NCBI RefSeq assembly: GCF_027580225.2
Contig: NC_073346.2
Location: forward strand, 9,822,001 to 9,886,000
Direction: 5' to 3'
Length of the DNA: 64,000 bases
Origin: Misgurnus anguillicaudatus
Taxonomy: Eukaryota > Chordata > Actinopteri > Cypriniformes > Cobitidae
A model generated the notes under the pieces. The model did no database searches. It was not told the origin of the DNA and saw only the letters and a program-made list of their open reading frames with translations. Each line of letters starts with the position of its first letter. Position 1 is the stretch's first letter. This document shows, piece after piece, positions 1-12,436 of this stretch. A program made the position numbers and the translations under genes.

Positions 1-279
1 CAGGTATATTCCAATGCACATAGTGTATTTATGTTGATTTCATGCAATAAAAATTACATTTGCACCATTTTTATGAAAGTTAAGACTGAATGGACCTGAA
101 AATGTCCAATGGTGTAACCGCCAATTGCGCCAAAGAATGAGAAATATGAAATATTTTATCCACCTTGATGGCATGTAAGCGTAATCTTCATCATCATCAA
201 AACAAACAAAAAACATTTTAAAATATCACACAAAAATACATTTTATTAGTTATTACTAAATGTAAATTTTAATGCGTTT

Positions 280-1112
280 CACTGTAAAAAGTAATACTTA
301 GATCTAACTTATAAAAAGTGAGGCAAGTGACTGCATGGGAAGTTTTAGGTTGAGTCAACTTTCAACCTTTTTTAAGTATATTGAACACACTAACATTACT
401 TAATATGAATGCAATAAAATTGAGTTGAGTTAACTAATTGTGCTAGTATTACTCAGTTAGATAAACCTTTTTTTCTTGGTACAGGTAGCGTATTTATGGT
501 TAGTTGTTGTTTTTTATGCCGTCAGATGAGGGCTAGAAACGTTTATTCAAACAACACACCCACTCAGTTTCGTTTTGGGCAGATGTAAAGCGCGACATAC
601 TTCAGTATGCAGTCTATGCACAAGCACCAGTCTTCTGAACAATGGTAACTACAAAACTCAAAGAAGAAACAGAAACTCTTCCAAATATCGAAGATAAATG
701 AACATTAAACACTAACAAGTCTTTCTTTTTAGTTAAAAACAAAACAAAAAAAGTTTCAATTCAAATTTCACTCTCCAAATGCAGTCCCATGCAAAGCATG
801 CTGGGAACTGCAAGTCCACTGCCTAGTTAGTTGTGTTTACTCAAATAATTCATGTAGTTTTAACAATTAAAATTAAAATTAAAATTAATAAGTTAATTTT
901 ATTTCTTACAAATTTAAATCGATTAAAGATAATAAAATTAAGTTGAATTTACTCAATAATGTGCTAATTTAGAATTAATAAATTTATTCCAATTTTTATT
1001 TTATTTTAACTCATATTTTGATTAAAAAAACAAGAATTAAATTTTTTTTAATACAGTTTACTCAATTTATTTTTTTTAAATCTACTAAGGCACAGAAACA
1101 CTTTTTACAGTG
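280..1112. mobile_element. Non-autonomous DNA transposon with CACTGTAAAAAGT ends
   Basis: The left end reads CACTGTAAAAAGT (280-292) and the right end is its exact reverse complement ACTTTTTACAGTG (1100-1112). Both are flanked by TTT, compatible with a 3-bp target duplication. The interior is AT-rich with several GTTGAGTTAACT-like words and no transposase-like frame, so it is a cut-and-paste passenger element. The same terminal motif recurs around 16268-17486 and, more loosely, 3832-4394. The superfamily is not settled; a 3-bp duplication would suit a Harbinger-type element. Confidence 0.7.
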
Positions 1113-1842
1113 TTTGTAATATTTGTCCGGATCTTTGATAATTATGTAAAAATGTATGTAAAAAAACATATTACACTAAACTAGATGATTATATTTTATT
1201 CAACAATTTTTTTATGAATATATTTATATATAAAAAAATACTAGTTACACTAACTGGCACAGACCGGTTACACCACATTGACATTTTTGCAATTATTCCC
1301 CAAATATTCTTTCAAAATGAAATAAAACCAGAAATTTTAGACTTGGTCCTTAAAAAAGAATGTATGCAACTAATCTGCAAATTTATTTTGAAATTTTAAC
1401 TCTTTTACATTTAATTAAACCATACGGACACAAAATAATAACTTCACGTCATTGACCTGAATATGTCTTCTGTGATATTTATTCCTTTTTGTAAGAGGAG
1501 TATTGTGTATTTTCGGCACCATTACCTTCACCAAACAACACGTTTCCTGAACACTCCCCTTGTTATTATGTTTGGATGGTCAAGATACCCAACCAAACAA
1601 AACAATGTTTTGAAAGCACCACAAGTGATTGCATTTTTTTAAATACCACAACATATCAATGATTTATTTTGCATAATAAACAAAACAGCATTTGTTAAAA
1701 AGCATATTATTTTATAATCACATTATTATATATTACTTTAGTAAAATTGAATGTCTTGCTTAATTATTTATTTATTTATTTCGTCATGTCAATACATCAC
1801 ACTACACATAAAAATATATAGTGTATAAATCACAAGTAAAGG
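1113..1842. other. AT-rich stretch without recognised feature
   Basis: Very AT-rich sequence with TTTATTTA-type simple repeats near 1764-1780. The 61-codon open frame at 1214-1399 is AT-rich chance sequence with no splice sites or motif. I see nothing else to call. Confidence 0.5.
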
Positions 1843-1971
1843 ATAATGTATAGGCAGCAGGTTGTTATCGAAAATCCCCAACAGTGTGATCAGGACCCGG
1901 TGCGAAGCAGAAGGTCTTGAATCACACTAAAGAGGCTTATTTCGCGATAACAACCGGCTGCCTGTACATTA
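1843..1971. repeat. Short palindromic MITE (hairpin)
   Basis: The left arm (1843-1870, TAATGTATAGGCAGC...) pairs with the right arm (1944-1971, ...GGCTGCCTGTACATTA). A second nested pairing joins AGTGTGAT near 1882 to ATCACACT at 1921-1928. The whole unit is about 130 bp and could fold back completely. Such short foldbacks are common in cyprinid genomes; no coding content. Confidence 0.65.
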
Positions 1972-3705
1972 TTGCGCTTAATACATGGCTATTTACCTCA
2001 TAAGTAAGGAACATTAAATATTGTTTTGAAATATTTTATTTGTTTTATTTTGAGAACTCCTATTGTAATTTTAAAACTACATTTGTCCTTGTTTCACTAT
2101 GACATAAAGTAAGAAAGATTGTGAAGATTTGATATTGACTTTACCACTAAGTTCAATCACATCTTCACTGAAGTTTACAGCTTCACAAATCTCCATCCTG
2201 CATCTTAAACCTTCATCACTACTGAACCTTCAAGCTGCACACAAACACACAGTCTCTCTTGTACCGCCCATCTCATTTTTTGTGAAGAAACTCATTATTT
2301 TCATTATTTACAATTACCTGCTTTCTGGTGAAAATCACAATCCCTCAATAATCAGAATAATGTCTTTAACCAAAGCATCTACACCGGCCCTGAACAAACC
2401 TTTACCATTGTCAGAGTAAATTACCATTCAATTCCACAATAAAGGACAATTCACTCAGTAAAATTACAGCCCACTGGATACATCTGTAAACCTCAGAGCT
2501 TTTCTTGTATTTTTTGGTTTTGCGTGACTAAGTGAGAAGACAACAACATGGCTTTCTGAACACAATGAAAACTAAACTATAAAGGTACACCAAAGGTGCA
2601 CCATCTGTAACAATGCACTCCTCATCCACTTGACAGACATCATCAAAACGTATAGATTACACAGAACCGACAGCAGCAGATTTAAAAAAATTCAACTAAT
2701 GGAAAGTTGAATGTGCATAAACGTTTGCGTGTAATAACTTTTGCTTAATTGTGTAACCCATCATGGCTTTGGTGTGTAGTGATTGTGTTGCGTGTCAGTG
2801 GGCTGTTTTGGTCAGATCACATACGGCCAGCTGGCTTACTTTACACCGCACGTCACCTTAAACATAATACACGACAGTAACAGCGGCATACATGCATTAC
2901 ATTCCCAAATATTTAACAATCGCATGCACAGGAAGCCGTAAAGTTCAACCGGTCTAATCGCATCTGTCTGTATGGTTTACATTGTGAATCCCTGTGCTTA
3001 TAAGATGAAGTGTCTGAAACACATAGTTTATTTGTGCATGTCCAGGCCGGCTGTATATTCACCGTGAGTAGCTATAAGGTTTTGCAGATTCGTCGTCTTG
3101 TTTTGCTGTGTTATGTTCCGTTTAGATCCGAAAAACTTCCAAAAGAATGTTCTACAATACATATACTTCACTTCTTGGTGAAAAGCATGAACCCAGAAAC
3201 CAATATGCCAATCTGAAGAGCCTATCATGAAACACATGGCTTTTCAAATTTGATCTGTGACACCCTTGACATCACAGAAAAGTGGGTCAAAGTAAAAAAA
3301 AAAATAAAGAGCTTTGGATGACAAACAAGTATAAGCGAACAAGAGGTCACACTGATGCTCATGTTTTAGGATCGCATTATGTGCTCAACAGGACCTCCTC
3401 CAGAGAAAACACCAGAGCTTCTCCTTAGCAGAACATCATGAACTGTGTGCTATCTGTCAATGCAATGAACATAGGAACCAGAGAAGAGAGAGAAAAGGAG
3501 TAAGGAAGACAATATCAGCATTGACACATCATGTTTTGTATTGAATGGAGAAGTTGGTAAGGTGCTATAGTTAGCTGCCAGCTTAAGTCTTCATAAATCA
3601 TCATACAGCACCAGATCTCACACAGTATAGCCGCAATACAATCACACAAGGTTTAGGTAAATGACATTCGTCACATAAAGCTGTTGCATCAATAACATGA
3701 AATTT
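1972..3705. other. Unique-looking non-coding DNA
   Basis: No terminal repeats, tandem repeats or exon signals recognised. The CTTCA/TCAC-rich frame at 2129-2419 is of low complexity and lacks splice context. Opposed frames at 3010-3237 overlap on both strands, which is typical of chance openness. Confidence 0.45.
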
Positions 3706-3708
3706 CAT

Positions 3709-3777
3709 TGGTTCTCGCATGTCTCGTGATGAAACACGCATACTTTATGAAAACTTTCACAAGACATGCGAGAACCA
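3709..3777. repeat. Short inverted repeat (hairpin)
   Basis: Arm 3709-3734 (GGTTCTCGCATGTCTCGTGA...) is complementary to arm 3755-3777 (...AGACATGCGAGAACC) around a loop of about 20 bp. It is probably the remnant of a small MITE; a miRNA-type hairpin cannot be excluded but has no support. Confidence 0.55.
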
Positions 3778-3831
3778 ACAAGATTCAATGTTAACAACGT
3801 TCCCGCATATTTTAATTTACACACTGTAAAA

Positions 3832-4394
3832 AAAATGCAGTATGAAGTTAAAACAAGTAGGGCAGCCACGATTAATTGTGTGTCCCATTAAAAATGCCTC
3901 TGAAATAGATTCAGAATCGATTCTGTGTTTGATGCACAGCTTGTACATGTACTGCGGCATTTGGTCAGTAGGATGTCCTTATTAATATATAATAATTATC
4001 GGAGTTGTTTATAATGTGCATTTAAAAATGCAACACTTGTTAAACAAACTCATTCAAAATATTCTTTATTATCATGAAAATACCTGAAACTATTTGAAAA
4101 ACAGCGATACATATAAATATTCCTATAGACATTTCCTTAAATAGCGTTTGTAATGCTACTTCTTCTGTGGCACAAAGTGAGTTTCTGCACGTGAGCACCC
4201 CCTGGCTTTAGGATGTGCCGGGATTTCACAGTAATTCATTCAAATTCATTCATTGAGAAAACGCACATTTACACGATTAATCGTTGCATAACTTATGAAA
4301 ACAAGTTAAACATGTTTAACTTAATTTTTTAAGCTAAAGTAACATAAAACAGTATAAATGCTGATTTGACAAAAATGTTGCATTTTTTACAGTG
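3832..4394. mobile_element. MITE with CACTGTAAAAA ends, split by a hAT
   Basis: The left end is CACTGTAAAAAAAATGCAG (3832-3850). The right end CATTTTTTACAGTG (4381-4394) is its near-perfect reverse complement. Without the 440-bp insert at 3858-4297 and its extra duplicated 8 bp the element is about 115 bp. The ends resemble those at 280-1112, so the elements may be related. Confidence 0.6.
3858..4297. mobile_element. Non-autonomous hAT-type element, 8-bp TSD AAAACAAG
   Basis: The element begins TAGGGCAGCCACGATTAAT and is flanked by perfect 8-bp direct repeats AAAACAAG at 3850-3857 and 4298-4305. Eight-bp duplications are characteristic of the hAT superfamily. The right terminus is degenerate. 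Its interior (about 3940-4285, containing TTATTATCATGAAAATACC and GAGTTTCTGCACG) is shared with 13400-13735 and 49330-49700. No transposase frame. Confidence 0.75.
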
Positions 4395-4416
4395 CAGTGC
4401 TGATTTGTATGTAAGG

Positions 4417-5806
4417 AATAATTGATGACGGGCTATTGAAATATTCGAAAATAATGCATATCCAATGTGGTAATGTGGCAACATGCAAAGCGGTGCATTA
4501 TTCTAAAAATAAATCAAAGAACTGGAGTCAATTATTCCACTTATACTACAAAAATTGCTTAGTCCTCTGCAGTGTTGTTTTTGGTAGCCCTTTTAGTTTT
4601 AGTCTTTTGGACGAAAATGCTTTTTAGTTTTAGTCACATTTTAGTCACAAGTTTTAGTCGACGAAAACACAAAAAGGTTTTAGTCAAGTTTAAGTCAATT
4701 TTAGTAAAAAAATTGAGTCTTTTACAAATTAATTTAGGTTAAAAAGTGTGGTGTATTTAATACTATTAAAATGTGCATTAAGGTTGTCCCTGAGGTCTTG
4801 CCGTTATTTTAATCGATATACCTTCATGTTTAGTTTGTGTGTTACGCTGAGACCTCACTTATAAAGTTGAGAAACGCGTGCCTTGCCTTGTTATTTAAAA
4901 ATACCACAAAAAGTATTGGAAATGGGCTTAGGTTTGACAAGTAGATACATGTAAAACCTTAAGCTTACAATGAAATGTGTCACAAGCTGATTGTCGAGTA
5001 AAATGGAATGTATATGATTGTTAACAGCGTGACTTGTTAGTTACCTAAAAATTTAGGTGCCTTCAGGTGCCGCTTGAAGATGGTGGCATTCATTCCACCT
5101 AGGTTGTGGCCACATTTACCGTCGTCTCCTAAAACGCATTCTGTTTTTCTTTCTGATGGATTATACTGAAAGTATTTCCATAAATAATCTTGTTGTTTCC
5201 GTTTATTGGCGTCATCGCCACAGCCGCAGGTGTGTTGTTGTTGTGTGAAATCTGGTGCACGTGCGCAGCATGGTGGCAGCCGGATAGTGGGCGTAGCCAA
5301 AACAAGGATAGGAAAACAGACAGATTTCACGCAAAATAGGCAGAATTGACATGCACTTATAATTATTTTCGTTCCGTCTCGTCAACGAAAACTCGAAAGC
5401 GTCTCGTCATGTTTTCGTCACCTTAGAGCTATTTTTAGCTAGTCATCGTCGCGTTATCGTTATAAAAAAAGGTGCGTCAACGAAATCATTTCGTTATCGT
5501 CATCGTTGACGAAAACAACACTGGTCCTCTGGTGGTTATTTTAAGTTATAACACTGGCCTGTTGAATGCTTTTTTCTGATTAGTTGAGAAATGTTTCATG
5601 GTTATGCCTTATTTTTTTGTAAAACGCACATCTAACCTGTCAAATGTCTTAAAATAACCACCAGAGCAATGTTTGTGGTAGCCATGGTATAAGCCGAATA
5701 ATTGACTTTGAATTATTTAAAATGGATGCACACACAGCCTTCGTGCTGCATTACTGTCTGGGTGTGCATTATTTTAAAATAATTTAACGGCCCCTCATCA
5801 ATTATT
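4417..5806. mobile_element. Foldback element interrupted by a hAT
   Basis: AATAATTGATGACGGG at 4417-4432 is mirrored by CCCCTCATCAATTATT at 5791-5806. Internal pairs also fold: CTCTGGTGGTTATTTTAAG (5527-5545) with CTTAAAATAACCACCAGAG (5648-5666). A further pair, 5556-5581 with 5865-5887, extends past the right end, suggesting two overlapping palindromic units. The 954-bp hAT at 4570-5523 sits inside. No coding content. Confidence 0.65.
4570..5523. mobile_element. Non-autonomous hAT element, perfect 8-bp TSD GTCCTCTG
   Basis: Ends are CAGTGTTGTTTT and AAAACAACACTG, with subterminal GACGAAAAC words repeated near both ends. Perfect 8-bp duplications GTCCTCTG flank it (4562-4569 and 5524-5531). 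Length is 954 bp, without a recognisable transposase. The 97-codon minus frame inside (5037-5330) shows no zinc finger or dimerisation-domain signature, so the element is non-autonomous. Perfect duplications indicate a comparatively recent insertion into the older foldback. Confidence 0.85.
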
Positions 5807-5895
5807 CATTACACATTTAACAGGTCAGGTGTGTGTTTATCAAAAAATAATGCATACCTTTGAAAATCAGAATAAAGCATTCAACAGCCCCTTGG

Positions 5896-6409
5896 TATAA
5901 ATTTTACCGCACAATGACGTCTTTAATGACACTATCGAATGTAACCAGTGCAGTGAGAGACATGCAAATGCAGCTAACATGTTGGTAAAAGCATTTTAAA
6001 CTGTCCTAGAAAGACACGAAAACATACAGCACTACAAGTTTCATTTATCATTTAAAATCAAGACATCTTGAACACCATGCAGCGTTTGAAAAAGACACGG
6101 CGGCGATGGGTATTTGTCTGCTGAATGCACAAGCACGAAGAACAAGAGACTTTAGGTCCGAGTCTTCATCTCATGTCACAGAACGACGAAGAGTGTCAGC
6201 AGTATGCAATAAAACCTTCCTACAACCAGTAAAGCCCTACAATGACAAACACGCTTATATTAAACCAGAAATAAAATGTTTATTAACAAACGCTTTCTCT
6301 TTCTCCTGTCAATCTTGCCGCTGTCTCTTTCTCTGCTCGTTTTTGAACGTGCACGCAGGCGCGAGTCCGCTTCTCACCATACAGTGCTATATAAGCGTAG
6401 TTGCAAGGC
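5896..6409. other. Unassigned sequence, possible 5' part of a degraded hAT
   Basis: No terminal repeat was found. The stretch leads into a hAT-like 3' portion ending at 6756 and may be part of it. The 105-codon plus frame at 6106-6423 has no recognised motif. Confidence 0.3.
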
Positions 6410-6756
6410 AGAGTAATGAATAGGTTATAAGCGCAGGAATAAAAGATCAGATTATTATCCGTTTAGCCAAGACTCATTTATGTGGTCGAATGTAAATGGG
6501 ACAGTTTTAACAAACAGATCAGAGAAGTGACCAGGTGCCTTATAATGACTGCTGGAATGTTAAAAAAATGTCATGGTTAAATAATGTGAAAAAGCCAAAA
6601 GGACATTCTGAATGTAACTTGTGCAATGGTGAGAAAATTGGCAAAATAATTAGGAAAGTGAAAAATAAAAAAAATAATTGTTCGGTTTTCGGCCTTCGGC
6701 TGAGTATTTCATTTTATTCGGCTTCGGACATGAATTTTTCTTTCGGTGCATCCCTA
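6410..6756. mobile_element. 3' portion of a hAT-like element (TAGGGATGCACCGAAAG end)
   Basis: The right end reads TTCGGTGCATCCCTA, reverse complement TAGGGATGCACCGAA, a hAT-type terminus, preceded by TTCGGC-rich subterminal repeats. Upstream words such as ACAGTTTTAACAA and AGTGACCA are shared in the same order with 56795-56975, so the two are copies of one family. The 5' boundary is uncertain. Confidence 0.6.
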
Positions 6757-8199
6757 AATAATACACCACATACTGACCCCTCAAATAAGCTCAAAATATT
6801 CATATCCATTTGCTTCACTGGGATATTATTCAATTTCTGATTGTGTTCAGCTGAAAAGAAAGTCTTTTATACTTGATAAGGCACAAAGGTGAGGAACTTG
6901 TGGGATAATTTCAATTTTCCTTGAAATGGAAAATAACTCCATTAACATTCATCTAAATGTCTCCTTTGACGAACGACAAGCAAACTTAAACAATAATTGA
7001 AGCTCAAATCAAACGGCTATTTTTCTATAGCTAAAGAATGAATTTATCCGCTCAGTATGTGACGGGGATTTCACACCCCTTTAGGAAGCGTGTGTATGAA
7101 TACCTGATTGTTAGTAAATGATTGTCAGAGGGAGGTAATGTGTGATTGCTTCATCAGCGGCTCATGCGCTGATTGCGTCCAGGAGCTCATTTAAGCACAT
7201 ATATTTGCTTTCATAATGACACAGAGGAGATGGAAATTATATCTCTAGAATATAATTACAAAAAACACTCTCTGTATCGGTTTTCATCACAAAACGCGCA
7301 TACAATCAGCGTTCACCTTGAGCTAAGGACATTGCAAAAAAGCCAATTCCAGACGTGTTGTGATTTTGTCATATTTTATCAACCCTGGTGACTGAGTGAA
7401 CCTATCAGAGCGCTCGGTCTTATTTACACCTGCCATTAACATCCGTCTTAGGTGATCCAATCACAAGTGGTTAGCCGAGGCCCGGTATTAACACACAAAT
7501 GTGTCTCTGTGTGATTGGATTTTCCAGGGAAGGTCTTTATATTTTCATTAAAAGACATCCAAAAATTGTTTTCTAACAGTTTAGTGCAACGATTAGTGGT
7601 AGATCCTACGCTTGCCCAGAACACATTAGCATTTACATAAGAAATATGATGCATTTTCAACTGCCCCTTATCGAATCAAAATGTTTTAGACTGGTTAATT
7701 GCCATCAATTTATGAATTTAGCACCAAATGTGAACAGGGTCCCAACTTAGGGTGTACCGCATGTCCTACTAAAGATATGCAAATGTCTTAAAGTAAATTT
7801 GAATATTCTGCAGTTTCTTCGTTTTTCTTTGGGAATGATTCAACCGACTGCATAAATAATCTCCCAGAGATCTCAACGATATCTCATCAGCTCCTGGCAG
7901 TGAAATGAAATGGGTGGGGACAGAGAAAGAGGGCGGGCATCAGAAGCACTAAAACAGCAGCAGGGTGAGGTTACAGGTGCCAAGGCTGGAGGTGGCATAT
8001 GGTTGACAGGCCTTCACTGCGACCAATCAGAAAGCTTCATTAAAGGCGATTGATGTCAGTAAAGCATTGGGGAAGTGTTGAGCTTAACATATCCTTTGAC
8101 AGTTCAAAACCACAACACAAACATGGATGATCTTGTACTTTAAGTATAAAAAGATTGAATCTAATCGCAGTGAAAACCGAGCAAGACAGAAAAGATATA
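6757..8199. other. Unassigned non-coding DNA
   Basis: No complete element could be bounded. The region around 7400-7560 has some repeat character (complementary GTGATCCAATCAC and GTGTGATTGGATT words at about 7451 and 7509), suggesting a decayed MITE. No exon signals were recognised. Confidence 0.4.
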
Positions 8200-8568
8200 G
8201 GTTGTTTCTCAATTCCAAGAAAGCAAAGAACGGACTTGCATTCTCGTGGAGATTGGTCTTGCCAGGCGACCTTGAAAAAACTCAGAAGGTCGCGAGAACG
8301 CAGAACACACTTGTGAAAATTGGGATGTGTGGTTGGTCACCTGACCTCTGCCATTGTTTTGCCGCAATGACTTCTGGGGTGTAAAGCAATTTTAGCGCTC
8401 GAGTCTGCACTCAATGCATCCTCGATATCAAGAACACATCCGGGTATATTCATGTGTCTTCTGTACTTGCGTTCTTGAGAATTGGATTTGAACTTGGACG
8501 GTTAATGATGACGTAGAGCGGGAACACAAGGACGCAAGATCGCTGAAGAATGCATATTGAGAAACAGC
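8200..8568. mobile_element. MITE with GGTTGTTTCTCAATTC ends
   Basis: The left terminus GGTTGTTTCTCAATTCC (8200-8216) is the reverse complement of the right terminus ATATTGAGAAACAGCC (about 8553-8568) with few mismatches. The interior has complementary blocks (GAACGCAGAACAC-like and GTGTCTTCTGTACTTGCGTTC-like), so it is a foldback. About 370 bp, no coding content. Confidence 0.6.
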
Positions 8569-10173
8569 CATTTACAGGCCAATCATGGTCTGTTTTAGCA
8601 GGAGGGTGGGCCATTTTCCTTTTTAATGGTGAAATAATATGTGCCTTTTTAATGCCAAACAAAAACTTCATTTAAACGTAATAAAAACTTTAATTATGCT
8701 ACATAAATAACTATTCAATTTGATAGTTATGATTTTTATATTTTTATGATAGAGTAGTAAATAATAGTAGATTAGGGAATTTCTCTCTAGAAATAATCTT
8801 TATTACCTTTTTTAATTAAATCATAATCATAAATAGACCTCCAATCCTAAATCTGCAATCCAAGAGAAACAGCAAGTGGGTAGTTTAGGCCGGGTAACCC
8901 TTGAGAATCTTCAAAAAAGCCTCAAACCATCTCACTTAACAGACGCTGAGCAGTATTCGACAGCATTTATAATGCATGAGATCTATTTTCCTCATGCCAA
9001 CAGGGTGTCAATCGAACTAAAATACGCCTCTTGCTCTGCGCTGGAAGACTCGTCCCGGGTGTGCGCTTCCGTTTGAGGGTGACGCGAGCGGCGTGGGATC
9101 AGAGACGAGTGCTGTTTGCTTTTTCTAGATCATAAGACTAGATCTTCCTTCATCATGACAAGAAGAACGGACAGCTGCACTGTTGCCGTCTCCTCTTTGA
9201 AATCTTTCAGTCTCTCTGTGTATCGAAAAACACTTCTGTGCATAAATAGGTCAAGATGTTTTCCAAAAACATCCAAAGCATCCAGGGGGAAATGGTTTAC
9301 AAAAGCCTTCTAGCGTTGTTTGACCATATTATAAACAAAGCTTCACATTGCAGCTTATCGTAGCCTGAAAGAAGTTAAATGGAGTCACCAGTTCACTTTT
9401 TTAAAAGACGTTCAGAGACGGGAAAATAAAGAAATAAAGATATAGCTTTCTCTACATTCCATCCACAGAATAGGCGTTTTTATGCAGTACAGTGTATCAC
9501 AGGCCAAAGTTGCTTATTCATTCGTGTACACACAAAATCAGTTTAAAGTGACTCTGAAGGCACTTCATTGAACTACTGTACATTTCATAATGCCAATCTG
9601 ATTTTCTTTTCCAAAAGGCAGGTCATTCTTATGAATAATGTCATGTAACAGGCATCGCAGACCCATTATTAACTCATTCAACAGCATTATAACACTCTGA
9701 CCTCACGCACTGTTGTACTTGGCTTTGGTTGACTGGTTCAGGAGTTATGCGTTTAGGCCAAAAGTGAATCCGAACGCTTTGAAGCACAAAGGTGACCTTG
9801 ATCGTTTCCAAGAAAATCTCCTGCAGATGTAATCTGTTGTTTTGTTTCCGTGGTTGTTTCACCTCTGAACGTGCTGCTGCCTGGATGTCCACGCAGATTC
9901 ATCTCAACACATGCAAATGTGTTCACCGCTCTTTAATGAGAATTACCATAGCAGCATCACATAACAGCTGAACTGTACTGTGAACACAAATCCCTGTCAC
10001 AGATCCGCTGTACAGACAACAGCTTGTTTTCTCATCTAATGTACCTCATCGCAGATGTCCTAGAACTGTCAGTTAGCATGTAAGACTTTAGATAAAGTTT
10101 ATCCAAGGCCATAAAACTTTATTACAGCCATAAAATAATTGAATCAGCGGGTCACAGCAGTGCTACAAATCAC

Positions 10174-10176
<3 letters not shown>
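8569..10176. other. Unique-looking non-coding DNA
   Basis: No terminal repeats or splice-bounded open frames recognised. The part from about 9690 to 9900 is less AT-rich and contains a CAAAGGTGACCTTG word resembling a nuclear-receptor half-site. This is only a pattern and not evidence of regulation. Confidence 0.4.

Positions 10177-10264
<88 letters not shown>
10177..10264. repeat. (TA)n microsatellite
   Basis: Uninterrupted TA dinucleotides for about 88 bp (44 units), abutting the start of a hAT-like terminus at 10263. Likely length-variable between individuals. Confidence 0.97.
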
Positions 10265-10267
<3 letters not shown>

Positions 10268-11035
10268 GGTGTAATGATACACTAAGCTCACGGTTCGGTC
10301 TGTATCTCGATGCTTGGCTCGCGATACTATACACATCACGGTTTTTGGAATTTAATTTTCAGATTAATTTTCATAATATTAACAGTTTTAGTAAATTTTT
10401 TTGTTGTACATAAAACATAATAAAGAATTGTAACATTTTAAGGCTTAACTGAACCTTCTGTACTGCAGGTCTGTCACTGAAAAAAAGGGGAAATTTTACA
10501 TAAAATTACAATTAAGTGATATAAAGCTCTACTGGGGCACTGCCCCCCTATTTTTTTTTTGACTTTTTTGAAAGACTAACACTTCTATACAATGTCCTTT
10601 GCTTAACCTATTCCTACATGTATTTAAAAATATTTAAGTATCATATTCATTATACTTAACATGAACATTGTTAACATGTTTGGAGGCATACATGGCGTAA
10701 AAGGTTTGGAAATAATGACAGCAGAGAACCTATTTTTCTGATGTCCATCTACAGGAGCCAATAGTGATAGAGTCAAAATAAGATTATCATTATTATTTAT
10801 AAACTTACTTTAGTTTTGCTATGTTTTAATAAGATATCTCAATCGCGTGGCATCCACCTGGATTTTTGTATGTGGCTGCGCACGTCTGAACGGACAGAAG
10901 CGCATGTCTAAACATGTGTTTGTGCGTGCACGCGTCCGTGTGATTGATTAAGTCGAGTGATACGGCTGTTTTGTTCCGCACGTAACTTCCGGTAAACTCA
11001 GCTAAGAATAAATAACAACAAAGTTCTTTAAACAT
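10263..11035. mobile_element. Degraded hAT-like element
   Basis: It starts TAAGGGGTGTAATGATACAC followed by CACGGTTCGGT, the typical 5' end of teleost hAT elements of the TAGGGGTGTAAC type. The interior includes a GC-richer block (10850-10990) rich in ACGCGT-like words. The right terminus was not found; related sequence may continue to about 11290. No transposase-like frame remains. Confidence 0.5.
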
Positions 11036-11350
11036 AGTTTATTTATATAACAAGCAAAAAACAACAACACATAGATTACCTAGGAAACCAAAACATTTGT
11101 TATTTTCGACGAGGCATTTGTTCAAGAGATCAGTTTAGCAACTAGTCAGACCATTAAAAAAAGGAAACCGGAAGTAAAGTTTGGAACCAGACGTGTATCG
11201 CGTCAGCGCATGTGCGTCCGATGAAACCGTCTATACTTGCGCAACAAGGAAGTACTTTGTTTTTGTTATTTAGGCAGAAGGACATTTTTGTTAATACTAA
11301 TCAAATGTTACACTAATGTTTAGTAACTAATAACTGAACCTAGGTGGTTT

Positions 11351-11467
11351 CGACCCAAAATACAGGGTTGTTTAAACCCATCGTTCTAAAACACTTTTTG
11401 GGTTGACTTAACTCAATAATGGGTGGTTTTATCTCTTTTTGACCCATTCCAACATTTTTTGGAGTGT
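11351..11467. mobile_element. Degraded AACCCA-type MITE
   Basis: It contains GGGTTGTTTAAACCCA and TGGGTTGACTTAACTCAATAATGGG and ends in TTTTTTGGAGTGT, the same end as the element at 17724-17885. Short and diverged, with no coding content. Confidence 0.5.
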
Positions 11468-11612
11468 ATATATCTCCAAACACTTTCCCCATCTGCCATT
11501 TGTCTGAAAAAGATCTGCCTTTTGTCCTGCCCCAAACTCACACTAGCTGTGTTTACATGGACAATTGTTATTGCTTTAAAACATACACGGATTTTAAACT
11601 GCTTTCCTTAAG

Positions 11613-11743
11613 GGAATACTTCCAGGTTTTATAAGTTGGGTAAGAGTGCCACCTGGTGGATAATAGCGGAAATACGGATTGCCGGAAAAACTCGTCATTG
11701 GCAGGGAAGCGTTTTCTCCTAATTAAGGCGGGGAAAGAGTTAA
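11613..11743. mobile_element. 3' fragment of a TTAA MITE (GGCGGGGAAAGAGTTAA end)
   Basis: The sequence from ACTTCCAGG through GGTGGATAATAGCGG to GGCGGGGAAAGAGTTAA matches the right part of the complete element at 58376-58875 over about 130 bp. The left part is missing, so this is a truncated copy. Confidence 0.7.
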
Positions 11744-12436
11744 ACAATACACACTTTTCTTTAAAAAGACGGTCTGCTTTTCGCTTTCCTGCTATTGGCT
11801 GTGTTTTTCTGATCCCCATGAAATTCAAGATGGCATTGTGAAGGGGAATCATCACGTTTCTGCCTCTCTCTCCTTTTCCTCTAATACACCGGTCATCTGT
11901 TGTGACTTAAGTAAGAAGATTATGATGGCAGCAGTAATACTGGAGTGTAAACTCATTCATTTAATCTCCTAATCCTCCAATAATTGGTGAATCTGAAACT
12001 GACATTTCACTGGCCAGTGTACATTCCAAATTAAACGCTTTACAGGGCCACAATAAATTCCTTAAACAGCGGCAGTCTTATCGGGTCCAGACGCTCCTGT
12101 GGAACAACATAACAGACTCAAGCAGACAACACACGGCGCTCACGACGCTATTAACAGAATACTGATCTACAGGAGCTATAACCACATTCACAAATCATGT
12201 GCCCCTCTTGGATCTGAGTGGTTAAAACTCTTTCTGATTGGTTATTTGGAGAGCTTTAGCTTCAGGATATGGGGTTTTCAAAAGTTACAATTAGTTATTT
12301 GATATCGCCCCTCCTCTTATATCTTCTCAAACTTTAGATGCAGTTTTGAAAAAAGTGCCTACAGGCAATGTGCTATTTTTAAAGGCAGTACAGTCTAGAA
12401 GACTATTATTTAATGGGATTAATATACAATGCAGTA

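Noticed and set aside
3709..3777. microRNA precursor
   Set aside because: A hairpin is present, but it sits among MITEs with similar foldbacks and nothing shows processing.
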